Assembly: GCA_018806985.1 (NCBI GenBank)
Contig: JADANN010000431.1
Location: forward strand, 744,001 to 808,000
Length of the DNA stretch: 64,000 nt
Direction of reading: 5' to 3'
Origin: Angiostrongylus vasorum
Lineage: Eukaryota > Nematoda > Chromadorea > Rhabditida > Metastrongylidae
Position 1 is the first letter of the stretch; each line of letters starts with the position of its first letter. Of the stretch, positions 1 through 11,602 are shown in pieces. The notes below the pieces were generated by a model that was not told the DNA's origin, did no database searches, and was given only the letters and a program-made list of their open reading frames with translations. The translations under genes were made by a program, and so were the position numbers.

Positions 1-29
1 GATATTCCTCATTTTCGAAAGTCTTCTAA

Positions 30-295
30 CTTTTAAGTGTGGCTTCGGCTGCTGCTTGAGGATTTTCGTTTCATCTCGAGAGCCAAGGATGATGGTCAAG
101 CAATTCTCCCTGGATTCCTGGGATAGCCGGGCTAGAGCGTTCCCAACTGGATTGCGGAGAGTGATTTTTCCAAAACAAGTCCAATACCAGTTTTCCGATC
201 TCGGAGGGTGATAGGTTTCTGTGCCTAAGGTGGGATCGAACCAGAACCGCGCTCGTGATGATCGGCATCATTACCACTGTGCTCTCCATCCCCAA
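30..295 (-). repeat. SINE-C copy with tRNA-like head
   Basis: Read on the minus strand, this begins with a tRNA-like head: an A-box-like GAGCACAGTGGTAATG and a B-box-like GGTTCGATCCCACC. The body ends in the segment CTTCGGCTGCTGCTTGAGG seen on the plus strand near 45. The same unit recurs at 18740-19100, 32640-32955 and, in weaker form, 20270-20560, 25300-25510 and elsewhere. The open frame through it is repeat sequence, not a gene. Confidence 0.7.
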
Positions 296-498
296 AACAT
301 GAGAATAGCGCTAGCAGTGGGGTGAAATTCTTTTGGCTTATGCGATTGTATACGACAGCATCTTACCTGTATAAATATCAGCTACAGTTTCAATATTCAG
401 ATCAAACAAGATTCCTTGTAAACCGACCTTCGTTTAATAATACAAATTATTTACCAACTTCGTGTAAGCCTATCGAAGAAGGATTACATTTTGAACGG

Positions 499-850
499 CC
501 ATACCGAGGTTAAAAGAAAGTCGGTTTTGAAATATCGTTATGCTTTAGACTAGCTGATAAAGATACCGGCTTCTGCAAGGTAAATGTCCGGAAAGGAAAA
601 AACAAGCAGTTGTCATCGAACGATTACTATTACCGACATTCATCTCTCTGCAAAAGAGAGCATCGCTGAGTGAGTATGCCTCATTAGACAAATGCACCAC
701 TGAGGAAGATCCGGCTCGATGCGAAAGCGAAGACGACACATCGAGAAGACGAACAACTGCGGACCACCGACTCGGATCATCCATCAGCTGTGATGAAGAC
801 GAAGACGTCGAAACGTTGGCCTTTCCCATTTATTCACTCATAAATCTCAT
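499..850 (+). mobile_element. Penelope-like element terminus, degenerate hammerhead core
   Basis: A short piece near 505-530 matches the element coding motif seen in reverse complement at 13830 and 62475 (CCGAGGTTA..GAAAGTCGGT). From about 690 to 850 the sequence parallels 47455-47600 and 6640-6830, ending in TGATGAAGACGAAGACGTC followed by GAAACGTT. This resembles the hammerhead core (CUGANGA, stem II, GAAA, NUH) seen more cleanly elsewhere in the window, but the first conserved bases have decayed. Confidence 0.5.
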
Positions 851-938
851 CTACTATTAGTAATAAAAAATTGGTACACCAATCAGTGTCGGTGCTACTG
901 TGTTTGGTAATCAGTTTCATAAATGTACTATATTTATA

Positions 939-964
939 GGAACTATTCTATAAATAGTTCCTAT
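939..964. repeat. Short perfect palindrome
   Basis: AGGAACTATT and its reverse complement AATAGTTCCT are separated by about five bases. It could fold into a small hairpin. No gene context gives it a function. Confidence 0.5.
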
Positions 965-1011
965 TTTCTATATTAGTGCATGTTTTCTGTTCACCTGTAA
1001 CTATCTTAAAT

Positions 1012-1290
1012 CTATCTTTGCTTCTTCTCTAAACTGTCTCTCAACGACCATTTCATGCATTGTCTCGCAGTTGGCTGGAAAGGGATTCTGTAACTTCTTT
1101 CAATAAACTGCTCTTCTTTGTCCGACAGTTCGGGCAATGGATCAGCAGCAGTCAGCTGAATGTGCTTTCCAGCATCCGCCGTCCCAAAGAAGTTTCCGAA
1201 CGAGCAGCTGCGCCCTTTCACATGTAGCTCTAACAGATTTTGGTAGCAGAAAAAAGTACATAACCTCTCCTTGAGCTGCTTGTCCTCCAA
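1012..1290 (-). CDS. Unrecognised 92-residue open frame
   Basis: This minus-strand open frame has mixed, protein-like composition, including the stretches LTAADPLPELSDKEEQF and IPFQPTARQCMKW. I recognise no family, see no signal peptide or membrane segment, and cannot place convincing splice sites. Immediately upstream on the same strand lies an imperfect 24-bp tandem repeat (about 1290-1390), which translates to repeated LEDK-like units. It may be a fragment of an unknown mobile element or one exon of an unknown gene. The evidence is composition only. Confidence 0.2.
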   Translation of the reverse strand: MEDKQLKERLCTFFCYQNLLELHVKGRSCSFGNFFGTADAGKHIQLTAADPLPELSDKEEQFIERSYRIPFQPTARQCMKWSLRDSLEKKQR

Positions 1291-1395
1291 TCCAGCAGTG
1301 TTCGTGTTGCAATCTTCCAGTGCTTGTCTTCCAGTCCCTCAGTGCTTGTCTTCCAATTCTTCAGTGCTCCAACTCCAGTGTCCGCCTATATCTTC
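1285..1395. repeat. Minisatellite, about 24-bp unit
   Basis: Three to four imperfect units containing CAGTGCTTGTCTTCCA follow each other, varying by a few bases. Array length is short, and no coding role is apparent. Confidence 0.5.
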
Positions 1396-2237
1396 CTTCA
1401 AGTGTTTCACATGTTCTCATTTCAATCTCTCTCGTATCGGTCCAGCTAACCACATATCGTCACACTATTGGTATTGTATCGTTGTTATTGCTATAAACTG
1501 TTATAACCTCAACTCGAGGTTGCTAACGGCAGTTACGGAAAAAGTCCCGCGTGGAGCATTCATACAAAGTCGAGCATTCCACCTACAGTTGGCGTACAAA
1601 AGGCAAATCCGACCAACTCTCTATTTCATTGGCCAACTAGCACAATATTTATGCACATTTTGCGCTCTTTTCGTTTCATACCTGTAACTTATCACAGCAA
1701 TTAGGTATGAAGGAAGTGATTATTGCTGAAGGGACGAAAAGATTCATTGCTTTCTTTCTCTACAATTATCAGGTTGCCACGGCAAGTAATTAGGATGGCC
1801 TTTGTTCCAAAAAATTTCTGAATTCCATCACATTAAGTTTTAAAGTATGAGAAAAGATAAGTCGCCAACTATCATTTCTATCTGGCACACAGTTGATGAA
1901 AAACTCCTGGTGCGAAGATGAGCAAATGGAACTGAATAGTTCTCTGATTACAGAGATCACCTTGCATGTGTACGCTGACGCGAACATGAAGAACAACATC
2001 TGGAATTCGACGAGAGAAGGAGGCCAACATGCGCCACATTCGCTCTGCACGCATCTTTTTTAACCTCTCAGCGCTCTTTTATGTATAGGACACGTGTGCT
2101 GATACTTCCAGAAATTCTAGAGCTCTCCCCACGCTCTCCACAAATCGATTTAGCGATATCTTCTAAAATTCGCCGACACTCACAACGTTTAGTCGCAGTG
2201 AGCAGCTGAGGTCTTTGTACATTATTTTTTTCTTCGG

Positions 2238-2540
2238 GGTCCATCGATAGTGAAGCACAGATGAGCCGGTCATATAATAAGGAGAATCGGTAACAGATGG
2301 ACAAAAAGAACAGTGGAGTGAATTTCAAGATAATGCAAGCGTCTTCTTGGACAACCATCTCAACCATGGATGGAAATGCTCGTGGTTTGTCAATTATCTG
2401 CATCCGCAGATGGAAACGATTTCAAGGTCATGAAATGTGGCTCATAGGCGTCACCATGTTCAAAGCAGACCATCACCATGGAAGACGATTGCGCGAGGGA
2501 AAAAAATGTGCTGTGGCCCCCCATAACTCTTTAAAAAAGG
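2238..2540 (+). repeat. Dispersed repeat F, copy 1
   Basis: The segment starts with GATAGTGAAGCACAGAT and runs through an ACCATCTCAACCATGG-type region. It is matched by 14407-14900, where the second copy is interrupted by a Penelope terminus. No coding content is recognised. The family is defined only by these two copies. Confidence 0.5.
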
Positions 2541-3044
2541 CGCTTCAAGTGCCTAAGTGGATATCTGGGTCACAATCCTTTCCATGATAAACAAGGCGAA
2601 TCCATTATGATTAGTTAATTTGTTAAAGTTGTAAATAGAAATCATAGATAAGCCTAGGGAATTGAGACCAAAATGACCCTGCCGAAAGTTATTACTCAAT
2701 ATATGACACATAAAAAGATTAAATAAGGCGTCAAGTTTTTCAAACTGTGCAATGGAAAGTCCATGAAGAGAACTAAACTGCACGCCAGTAAAAACGAGAC
2801 AGAAAATGCAACGAAATTCCTGGCAATGAGGCAGAAGCTACGAGTTCAAGAAAGGATGATTGAAATCTTTACAAAACTGAGAACTAAAAGAAACTCCGAC
2901 TTGTGAGGGACGTCTTATCATTAAGACAAGGAACTCCGACTTGTAAGGGAAATATTATCAATTAGACAAAAAAACAAATAACAACAAAAACGACAACATG
3001 TACCAACCTCGCATCGGCTCAACAAGATCACTTCATAAGAACGT

Positions 3045-3330
3045 GATGAAAAAAAAGATAAAAGCTCTCGGCGTTGATCATTCCTTAAGGGATGCGCCAT
3101 GCATTCGATTTCATTAAGCATCGCTTGGAGGTGATTGAATGCATATCTGGCTTTTACACTGATTAGCGGTGGCCTACCGATGTATCCAGCTAGTGCTGCT
3201 ATCTTCCCAGACAAGTCTGGTACCAACTTGTCGACACCGGAGGGGTAGAAGGCTTGGTGAGCCACGGGCACCGGGATCGATTTCACATGTGTGTCGCAGG
3301 ACGCCTCCAACCACTGCTTCACACGAACCC
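3045..3330 (-). repeat. SINE-A copy
   Basis: Minus-strand orientation: a tRNA-like head (A-box-like GTGGTTGGAGGC, B-box-like ATCGATCC) at the right end. The body contains the conserved blocks CCAGACTTGTCTGG, CATCGGTAGGCC, TGCATTCAATCACCTCC and a tail ending GATCAACGCCGAGAGC then TTTTATC. Translations through this unit appear as many similar open frames across the window and are not genes. Confidence 0.8.
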
Positions 3331-4699
3331 TAATAAGAACATATAAATGAAAATACCAACTGTTTATGCCAGATTTGTAGAAAGCTGATGTTTTGAGTTA
3401 TTAGAATAAAATTAATTACATCCATGAGCAGAGCGAGCTTTGAGACCACTTCTAACAGTTCCGTACAAAATCTTGTTTACTTTCGAATTTTCTGTTTTGC
3501 TCAATGTTGCTTGAAGCTGAAGCCTGTCCGAGATTGAAGAGCTCGACTTAGCATTCGATAAGGAAAGAAGAATTTGCAGACGTTGTAGCAAGTGCAATGT
3601 GGTTTTCCGTTATCTGATTTATTGCCTTCTTTCTTTCTTGTCTTGCTTCTTGTTTATTATCGTTATTATACTTTTCATTGTAACCTTCTTTTTTCAACGA
3701 TTGGTGTTCATAGAGCTGAGAGTTTCCTTCACTCAACTAGCACTTAAGACTGGATAAGAAAAAGGTGAAGATACGGAGCACAATGTGCTGTCTTCCTGCC
3801 AATGGAGCCTGCTAGTATTTGGTAACAATCTTACCTTCTCAATGTTCAGGGATAGCACCTTTCCTCTATGTAGTACTCACTCAATGTTTTTCAGGTGCGT
3901 AGGAGATCGATTGCGACCGTGTGCACATTATCTTTGTCGACGACTCTATGACAGAAGTATTATAGGGTTATTATTGTTTTTCCTATTGTTGATTACCCTT
4001 GCATGTGAGAAACGGTTATTCGACCACGTCGAAGGGTACGAAGTGCTTTCATTTCTAAATCTTCCTGTTTTTTAAAAATGAATGTTCTTATGGCGCTCTT
4101 ATTGTATTGGGCTTTCACCTGAGACTTTTAGAACCAGTTTTTTTTCAAAAATCTTAACATTGTGAGCCTCATTACTCGCAGCCAACTTTTGTTGCATGTG
4201 CCATCTACCAGTCTGTTTTCTAGGGAATACTTTCTACCTCGGAAAAAATATTCGTAATTATTTGTGTACGGCTGTCTCTCATGGTTCAGCATACCGTCAA
4301 AGGCTTCCAACACTATCGTTGCAGCCACAAGTAATTTATCGATGTGTTCCTACCGGCATAGACCAAAACCCTGTAAGGACGGCAGCCTATAGGTGTACAA
4401 CTTGAGCGTTTCGATTCTATGGCTCCCACATATTCCGTTTGTGGGGCACGTATTGCAGGAATGAAAAGCTTGCTCTAAACGGCCCCCCTCTGAAACCACT
4501 AACACCTTTAGATGTTTGTATGTTGTGATGACCTAAAATCAAAGCATAGAATCCATAGAAACGACCAGATTTCGGAGTTCAGTGCATTCCATCTTACTGG
4601 ATCCTGCTATGCCCAACCAAGCTCGCAATGTTGATGAAAAGTGATTCAGTATATTGCTAAAATGTTTATAAAATACATGACTTTGGGCACTATTTTAAT

Positions 4700-4945
4700 A
4701 TTAAAAAAATGATAAAAGCTCCGGCGTTGATCAATCCCTGAGGGATGCGCCATGCATTCGACTTCATTAAGTATCGTGGGAGGTGATTGAATGCATATCT
4801 GGCCTTTACAATGACTTGCGGTGGCCTACTGATGCATCGAACCAGTTCTGCTATTCTCCTAGACAAGTCTAGTACCAGGGGATCGATTCCACCTGTGTGT
4901 CCCGGTGGCGCCTCCAACCACTGCATCACGCGCGCCCTTATTTTC
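4700..4945 (-). repeat. SINE-A copy
   Basis: Same blocks as the copy at 3045-3330, slightly shorter. It lacks part of the region between the head and the lysine-rich middle block. Confidence 0.75.
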
Positions 4946-5034
4946 ATTCCTGAACATGTACTAAAATGGGAACAATACAGAGAAGATTAGCATGGCTATT
5001 TTGGTACTAATGGGAATAATAACAGACTGCTTTC

Positions 5035-5300
5035 AAAGAAGCAGTGCGATATCACATCGATGAACGCATGTTTTCTTAATACCCAATGGTTCCTGGAAAT
5101 AATCTGTAATTGCTCCCAGGATCGACTTTCTATTAACCTTGGCATTGGAATATGAATGCGTCGTTTTCTGGTTCAGCAATCGCGAGGTTGCTAAACAGCA
5201 TACATTTACTTCCATGGAAAAACACAATACAATACAACAGTAGCGACGTTTCGGCAGTATCGCCTTCTTCAGAGCCGCTTTATTACGTGCCTTCCAATGA
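5035..5300 (-). mobile_element. Penelope-like terminus with hammerhead-like core
   Basis: On the minus strand, GGCT then CTGAAGA, a stem II hairpin (AGGCGATACTGCC) and GAAACGTC follow each other at 5241-5278. The neighbouring CTTTCTATTAACCTTGGC at 5128 is the element coding motif also seen at 13830. The flank includes the GCAATCGCGAGGTTGCTAA motif common to these termini. Confidence 0.6.
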
Positions 5301-5344
5301 GGAAGATTAGAACAACTGATTATAGCTGCATAAGATTGACGAAT

Positions 5345-5465
5345 CATTCGAATTGATTCGAACCGCTGGCGTCTGCGGTGGAGACCAAACACGCTATTAC
5401 CCTTTCCAGGGGCTAACGTGTTCTCCACCACACCATGCGGGTCTTTCGTTTCATCTCTCTCAGCC
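5345..5465 (+). repeat. Foldback element, half copy
   Basis: One arm of the foldback family: GTCTGCGGTGGAGACCAAAC, a CTATTACCCTTTCCAGGGG-type block and CACCACACCATGCGGGTC. The facing arm is absent here, so this is a solo or truncated copy. Confidence 0.6.
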
Positions 5466-6639
5466 GTGTATGTTACTCTTATTTATTATTAATCGGAACG
5501 GTCACTTGAGGAATCCGCCTCCAAATGCTCTCTGATTTCGGCCAAAAACACCAGAGCTTTAATATTACTCATTTACCTATTGTTTAACAGCTCGCAACAC
5601 CAGACGCATTTAATCTACCAGTGATAAGGTTCTCTAAGATTATTTATCATTTTAAGCCACAACTAAATGAGACAGATTTAGGGGAAAATTTCCTAGATTT
5701 GTCAGCACAGTGTTCGACTCAATAACTGTTAGCTTTTCCTTCCTCACCAACTAGGTCTCGAATTTTAAATAAAACATTTGCCGAGCGATTACAATGTGGC
5801 TAACAAGAATAGAAATCATTCAAGTGCACATACTACGTCCGTTGAAGATCATTAGACCGAATATGTTTCGAAAGCTAATTGATTCTACTCGGAGAGGTAA
5901 ACAATGGAAGTGAGATAACTATTTAAGTGAAAACATCCCCTTACGAAAAATCAAAGGAGGGGCTTTTAGGACTTGGGCCAAAAAAAGATGACACAAAATT
6001 CGATTCAATCTGCGATTACGAACAGAACAATGAAATCAGGTTATGCATCAAAGCAATTTGCTGAGGATCAGAAACAAACCTTACGAGATTTGAGAACAAC
6101 AGAATAACTTGGGAAAACGATGGGAAGGTGGAAAGTAAGAAAGGGTCGTTTCCAAGTGGCGAGCACGTCAATGCACTGCTTTATTAGGCCAGTCTTATTA
6201 TAGTTTAATTGGCAGCTCAACGTCATCGATTTCTTCACACATCGCAGGTGTAAGAGCGAAAGTACAGAAATCTTTGTGTTTCTCAGTACTTCATTTGCAG
6301 CGCGATGTCAATTCAACGTGGATATCTTAAAAACCGAATTCAATTAGATGGATAGTTGAACACCTACTAAAACAATAAGTGAGAAAAGGGTTAGGAAGAT
6401 TAGTAGTTAAAATGTGTGAGTAACAGGTATATGGAGTCCATTGTACACAACAGATTATGAAGATTGCGTTAATCATACTTCAAATCAAAATTGGAAGTTA
6501 GAATGAAAAAAGATTTTCGAAACATTTCAACGCCATGTGCCAGCTGACACAAAGTTGCTTGATGCAGTGCCAGCATGGAAGCAGAATATATTGGACGGTA
6601 ACAGATAAACAACCATGCTGTATAAAAGGGACCACAAGG

Positions 6640-6830
6640 CGAGGATAGTTCGGGTCATTCAAGGGGGGCAGAAGGGGTACCAGTTCATTGGACTCGACTT
6701 CCTCCGACAACGAACAACCACATCGCGATGACGACCACTTGTGGATCAACGACTCGGATCAATCCGTTTCTGAAGAGGAGAAAGGCGCCGAAACGACAGC
6801 ATAGCATGGCTTTATTAACAACCTCGTGTT
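6640..6830 (+). mobile_element. Penelope-like terminus, degenerate hammerhead
   Basis: The segment parallels 690-850 and 47455-47600: GACTCGGATCAAT, then CTGAAGA, a GC-rich stem and GCCGAAACGACAGC. It is followed by AACAACCTCGTGTTA, the flank shared with the termini at 40465 and 63020. Confidence 0.5.
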
Positions 6831-7199
6831 ATCTTAATAATAAAGATGAGGACCTCGTCATCTTTTATATAAAAGAGTGAGGTGGAGTGGCGGAAAAAGC
6901 GCAGAAATTTAACGCGAGAAGTGCAATGGCTGGTTTTATTGACGTGTGATTAATACAACAGTGGTAATATAAGTCACATTTGACTAATGCGTTTTAGGCT
7001 AAAATAGCTGGCGCGAGTTTATATCTCATTCTCTATCCGACTTTTCATTTTACTACAGAAAGCCTTTTCTAGACTTTTTGCAGTCATTCGATATCTTGCC
7101 ATAAACAAATGTTATAGAATTTAGACTGCTCAGAAAATCTCTATTCTACGCTTTATTCTTGACAAAAACCCTTCTTTGGAGGTGTTCATTTGTCTATTT

Positions 7200-9600
7200 C
7201 GAAACTCACCCCTCATGTCAACATCAGTGCTCTACTTGCACACATAGCCCACGGCTTAGAGACACTTTATGGTCACAGTATTCATTGAGAACATCACTAA
7301 GGAATCTTCTATAGATTCACTGTGCAGCTGGAATAGACATCATACTACTCATTGATAAATGTATTTTTGCAAAGTGCATTTTTTGGCGCTTATCCCCAGA
7401 ATTCCTTCGCTGATATATTCCATTGTCCAAGCCAACTCATTTCGGGCTGGGAGTCATAAACTACGTGTTAATATCGCACACTCCAATGTTCTTTAACGCC
7501 TCCCAAGCCGCTCGCTTCCTCCTGCTCTTCCTGCACGACGCTGGGATAAACTCTTTCGTCAAGTTTACTTCCCGACCTAAATAGACATAGCTGAAACATT
7601 CGGTGCTATTCGTGCTGTTGAGCATGAGTGGGGCATAAGAAACCAATCTGTTTCTCATGAACATCGTTTTTGGGAGGTTCATTCGAAGACCAATCTTTCT
7701 ATAAGCGTTATCAAAGTCGGCAACCATTTCTTTCACCTTGCAAGGCCTTCCAGTTATGACGTTTTCGAGGGTGGCCGTAAATAGTTTTGGCGAGGTGGTA
7801 TTCCTTTGCCCAATCCCTCTTTTGACGTCGATGTTAATATAGTTGTAGAATGATGATTTCTTAGTAGAAAAACTTTTTATATAGATTATGAAGAATCTTT
7901 ACACAGTGAGCATCGACTCCCTGGCTGTCCAGGGCTTCGATGACCGATTCTATCTCAGATGAGTCAAAAGCCTTTTTCAAAGCGATGAGAGTGAGACAGG
8001 GTGGTATTTTGTACTCTTGCGATACATCAAAAAGTCTTTTTATCGTGTGGGTGTGGTCCATGAGACTAAATCGTTTTCGAAACCCTGCTTGTTCATATGG
8101 CTGTCCTTCGTTCAGTATTCCGTCAATCTTGTTTAGGACGAATCGAGTTAAATGTTTCTAGACGGCATACAGTAAGCACATTGCGTGATGCTTGTAGATA
8201 TCGTGGAGGTCACTTTTCCTGAACAATAGCACGGTCACGCTGGTAGTTTTGAATAGGAACTTTCTATTCTGAACGTGTGAAGAGCGAAACCAGTGTGTTG
8301 CCGACGACTTCTGGAACGTTGCCTTGGTGTTCAGATCCTATTTTGTCCGGACCAGGTGCTGTTCGATTCTTCACCAACGAAACAGCACGTCGGAATTTGG
8401 AAGAAAACTGCTGGGACGACATGTTCATCTTTCTTTAGTTCGTGTAAGTGGAGGAGGACGTGGCTATTGAAGGGATCTGAGTAGTAATAGTGAAACACTA
8501 TCTACATTGCCTTTCTGGATACTCCTGCTCTTCCGTCTTGGCGTCGGAATGCAATCATCTTGGTTTTGCTTTCTTTCTTTTCTTGACCTCGGTGGGTTTT
8601 GCAATTGTTCTTTTCGGCCACTCCGGCTTTGTGCTGCTGTTCCCTGTTAAAATATTACTTTATCGCATTACCCTAGTGTTTCGCAATTTTCGACGTCAGT
8701 GGACAGTTGTCTACCCTTGCAGCTCATGGGATTCCACTTTGGCGTATCAGCTCGGGTGTTTCTCGAGACAGAGGTCTCTTGGTGACTTTCGAACTCTCAG
8801 CTTTCATGGTGCAAACATGAAAATGTTGAATAAGCCGATCGTATTCCTCGTCGATGTTATTGAGAACGGCGTCATTCCAACAGTCGACTATTTAAGTGAA
8901 TAAGTTCCAGTTTATGGTAGTTCTGGGACTTCGTTTTTTGAATTAAGCAGCTTTTTGCCTTTGCTCGAAAAAATTGCTTCCTGCCCCCAAAAAAGCGATG
9001 GTCTATCCCGTGTAGAATTTTAGGACAACAGCGACATCGGTTGGGCAAAACCTTCAATTTCTTGTGTGTGTTCTATTTCGTAAACGTGCAAACCATTGGA
9101 ATACTGCTAAGTCGAGCATTGATACTGAGGCTTCTGGAAATGCCAGTTACCATGAAAGGTCTTGGGCGTTATGATAAACTCTGATAGCTTCTCACCCTAT
9201 TGGTTCCATTTTAATCCGTGGTTCCCAGTGTGATGTCCTTCGGATGTTCTTCTGGGTCGAATCTTAGCGCTGAATTCTACAATGATGATCTTTGAGGACG
9301 AATAGTCTTCTATGTAGAACTTCTCTCACTGCATATAGAACGCTTCGACCTCGTCTTCCATACAGTTATCAAAGCCGGTTTTGATCCACATTTGTTCAAT
9401 CGTAAACTTCCAATTTGCCTTGTTAGTTGTTTGAATGAATCGATGTTCATGGACAAACACGTGTTGACCACAATGCTGACGCAGCCTACTGCTCCACAAC
9501 CACATGTTCCGAAGAATAGTTCTCCGGTGCCATAGACGGCGTTAAATGGGTGGGGTCATCTCTTCATAGCCATTCCGATAAGTGCGTACCTTGTTTTCCT
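7200..9600 (-). mobile_element. RTE-clade non-LTR retrotransposon, decayed
   Basis: Read on the minus strand, fragments occur in the order expected for an RTE ORF. The C-terminal part of an APE-type endonuclease (an NRFCP..DVAVV..FYTG..DH-like region, 9120-8880) comes first, then a linker with an ARRSF/KTKM-like block near 8560-8400. Reverse transcriptase pieces follow: LKKAFDSSEIESVIEALDSQG at 8000-7900, and a thumb-like region with RIGLRMNLPKTMFMRN and YVYLGREVNL at 7690-7560. The usual FIDLKKAFD reads LIALKKAFD here, so the first catalytic aspartate is lost. The segment carrying the FADD box is deleted between about 7810 and 7740. Several stops and frameshifts make it a dead copy. The motifs are seen directly; the clade assignment rests on recalled family consensus. 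Confidence 0.85.
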
Positions 9601-9794
9601 TTTCTGCATGATCAACTCATCTGTCGAAAGATCAGATGCACGTGAGAGTACCTCCTGGGTACAGATCGTCGTCTTGGTACTTCAAGATTTGAACAGGCCT
9701 AGAATAGCTCTGAGATTTTGGCAGCCTCTCGTTTCTTCAGTTACCTTTTTTTTGTTGTGATCTTCTATTTTCTGCTTAAATATTGGTGGATCCA

Positions 9795-10195
9795 TCCAAC
9801 GGTTTACCGCCTCATCGTAGCTAGGAGGTTTTCCTATGTGTCGGGCTGCGATGTACAGGTGAGGGATCCTCCTCCCTAACAGGGTCTCCCAAGCTGAAAA
9901 GGAGTCCGGTGTTTCCATCAGAAAGCCTAACTAAGAGTAAACCAATACCAGGATCCATCACCGTCCTGGTATCAAAGTCGCATGGTCGAAAATCTCCCTC
10001 TGATACACAAGGGCTGCGACTGCTTGTGGTGACGAAGACCTGGGGTAGACTTTTGCCCAGGCTAACCTCAGGATTCCAGGGAACCACAATGGCTAGAACA
10101 GCAAAACTACGAAAAAAAGTGGAGATTTTACTAAGGTCCTCACAACCAATGAGGACGGGCCATCCAAGTGCCCAAGTAAGTAATGTTGATGGATA
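9795..10195 (+). repeat. R390 repeat copy
   Basis: A 390-bp unit running from GGTTTACCGCCTCATCGT through TCCCAAGCTGAAAAGGAGTC, CCAGGATCCATCACCGTCCT and GGGTAGAC..TGCCCAGGCTAACCTC to AGGACGGGCCATCCAAGT. Further copies lie at 11195-11590 (same orientation) and at 16850-17260, 35350-35800, 39830-40245 and 46590-46985 (opposite). It has no conserved long frame. Confidence 0.8.
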
Positions 10196-10991
10196 ATGAA
10201 CATCAGAGTTGTCAAAACGCAGTACTGATGCATTAAAAGCTAAAAAAGAAGTGTATTCTCTCCTCACTGCCATTTAAAGTTTTAAAATGTTAAAGGTCAA
10301 AAAAGACTGGGATGTTTCCCATAGCTAGTTTCACCTACATGTCTGCTTCAATCACAGCGTTTTGTTTATGCTTTCGCAACATTTTTTTTTGTTTTGTTTG
10401 ATCTAACGTCACATATTGTGTGGGTCCCACTAATTTAAACCCTGGATAGTCGCTCTAGTGCGTTCGCAGATCGTTACCACACGAAGTCGCCAGCTTTTCT
10501 GAATGGAATGAAGCTCAATTTATCAAAACCGGATAAAGGGTGACGTGATTATTTCAATGAGGGGTCGAACGAGGGCCGTGTATGGATAGAACGATATCTC
10601 TACCTTTTCTCTTGTCATACTTTTAATAACATAGTGAGAATAGAAATGCCTCTTCAAAATTAAGTGAGATGTCGTTAGAACAGCAGTTTTTGGACGGGCT
10701 TCCTTTAGGATTCGCGCATTCAATTTCTTCGTTCGTTTTGTTTCACTGCATCTGCGCTTCGAAACGATTCAGCATTGATGGCGCTAGTATGCATCGAGTG
10801 GAATTACACTATTATTGCATTTGGAAACTCAGAAACTGTTCGTGCTTTTTTAGGTGGCTTTCTTCGAGAGCGCTCTAATCTCCCGAAGTTTCATTACCGC
10901 TGTTCCCCACTTTTCCCCCGTCAATCGTTTTCGTTACGCTACCTCCTCTTCTATACTTCAGTGCATTCCTTTTCATCAAACAGATCAGATG

Positions 10992-11020
10992 TATTAGGTT
11001 GGTACATATGAAATACCTTC
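10992..11020 (+). mobile_element. Mariner left terminal inverted repeat
   Basis: TATTAGGTTGGTACATATGA follows a TA dinucleotide, as expected for a mariner insertion site. It fits the TTAGGTTGGT-type ends of this superfamily. The transposase remnant begins about 600 bp downstream because an R390 copy (11195-11590) sits between. I could not find the matching right end. Confidence 0.6.
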
Positions 11021-11194
11021 TTATTCTTCTTTTATCTTTTTTTGAAACTCCCTCCTTTTAATTTTTTCATGCAATTCTTCAAACAAAAAAATCCTGTCCT
11101 TTACGCATGTCTAGTATATATTTATGAAGCAAAAAGCCTGCCTATAGTATTGGTTATTCTCACGATTTCTTATTTTTAACCTTTTTTATAGGCG

Positions 11195-11590
11195 TTACCT
11201 CCCAACGGTTTACCGCCTCATCGTGGCTGGGAGGTGTTTATGGGTGTTGCAATGTGATGTTCAGTGAGGGATTCATCTCCTGACAGGGTCTCCCAAGCTG
11301 AGAAGGAGTCCAACGTTACCATCAAGAATTCCAGCTAGGAGCAAACCGATACCGGAACCCACCACCATCCTGCTATCAAAGTCGCATGGTCGAAAATCTC
11401 CCTCTGATACACAAGGGCTGCGACTGCTTGTGGTGACGAAGACCTGGGGTAGACTTTGGCCAGGCTAACCTCGGGATTCCACGGAACCACAATGTCATAA
11501 CCAATAAATGTCCGAAAAAAGGGAGGTTATGTTGGGGCACGCACAACAAGTGAGGACGGGCCATTCAAGTATCAAGTACGAAGTATAGGC
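11195..11590 (+). repeat. R390 repeat inserted in the mariner
   Basis: Same unit and orientation as 9795-10195. It separates the mariner terminal repeat at 10995 from the transposase remnant starting at 11603, so it probably inserted after the mariner did. Confidence 0.75.
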
Positions 11591-11602
11591 GTTAATTTTA
11601 GT

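Noticed and set aside
1271..1687. A 138-codon plus-strand open frame
   Set aside because: Its first third is the minisatellite and the remainder is low-complexity with no splice signals or recognisable motif.
4690..4990. Open frames on both strands reading RHTGGIDPL-like or IDQRREL-like peptides
   Set aside because: These recur at every SINE-A copy (3045, 24905, 26425, 31745, 37185, 38850, 44680, 49025, 54180) and drift without selection on the frame; they are repeat translations.
9821..10273. A 150-codon minus-strand open frame
   Set aside because: It lies within an R390 copy, and the equivalent frame is broken in all other copies.
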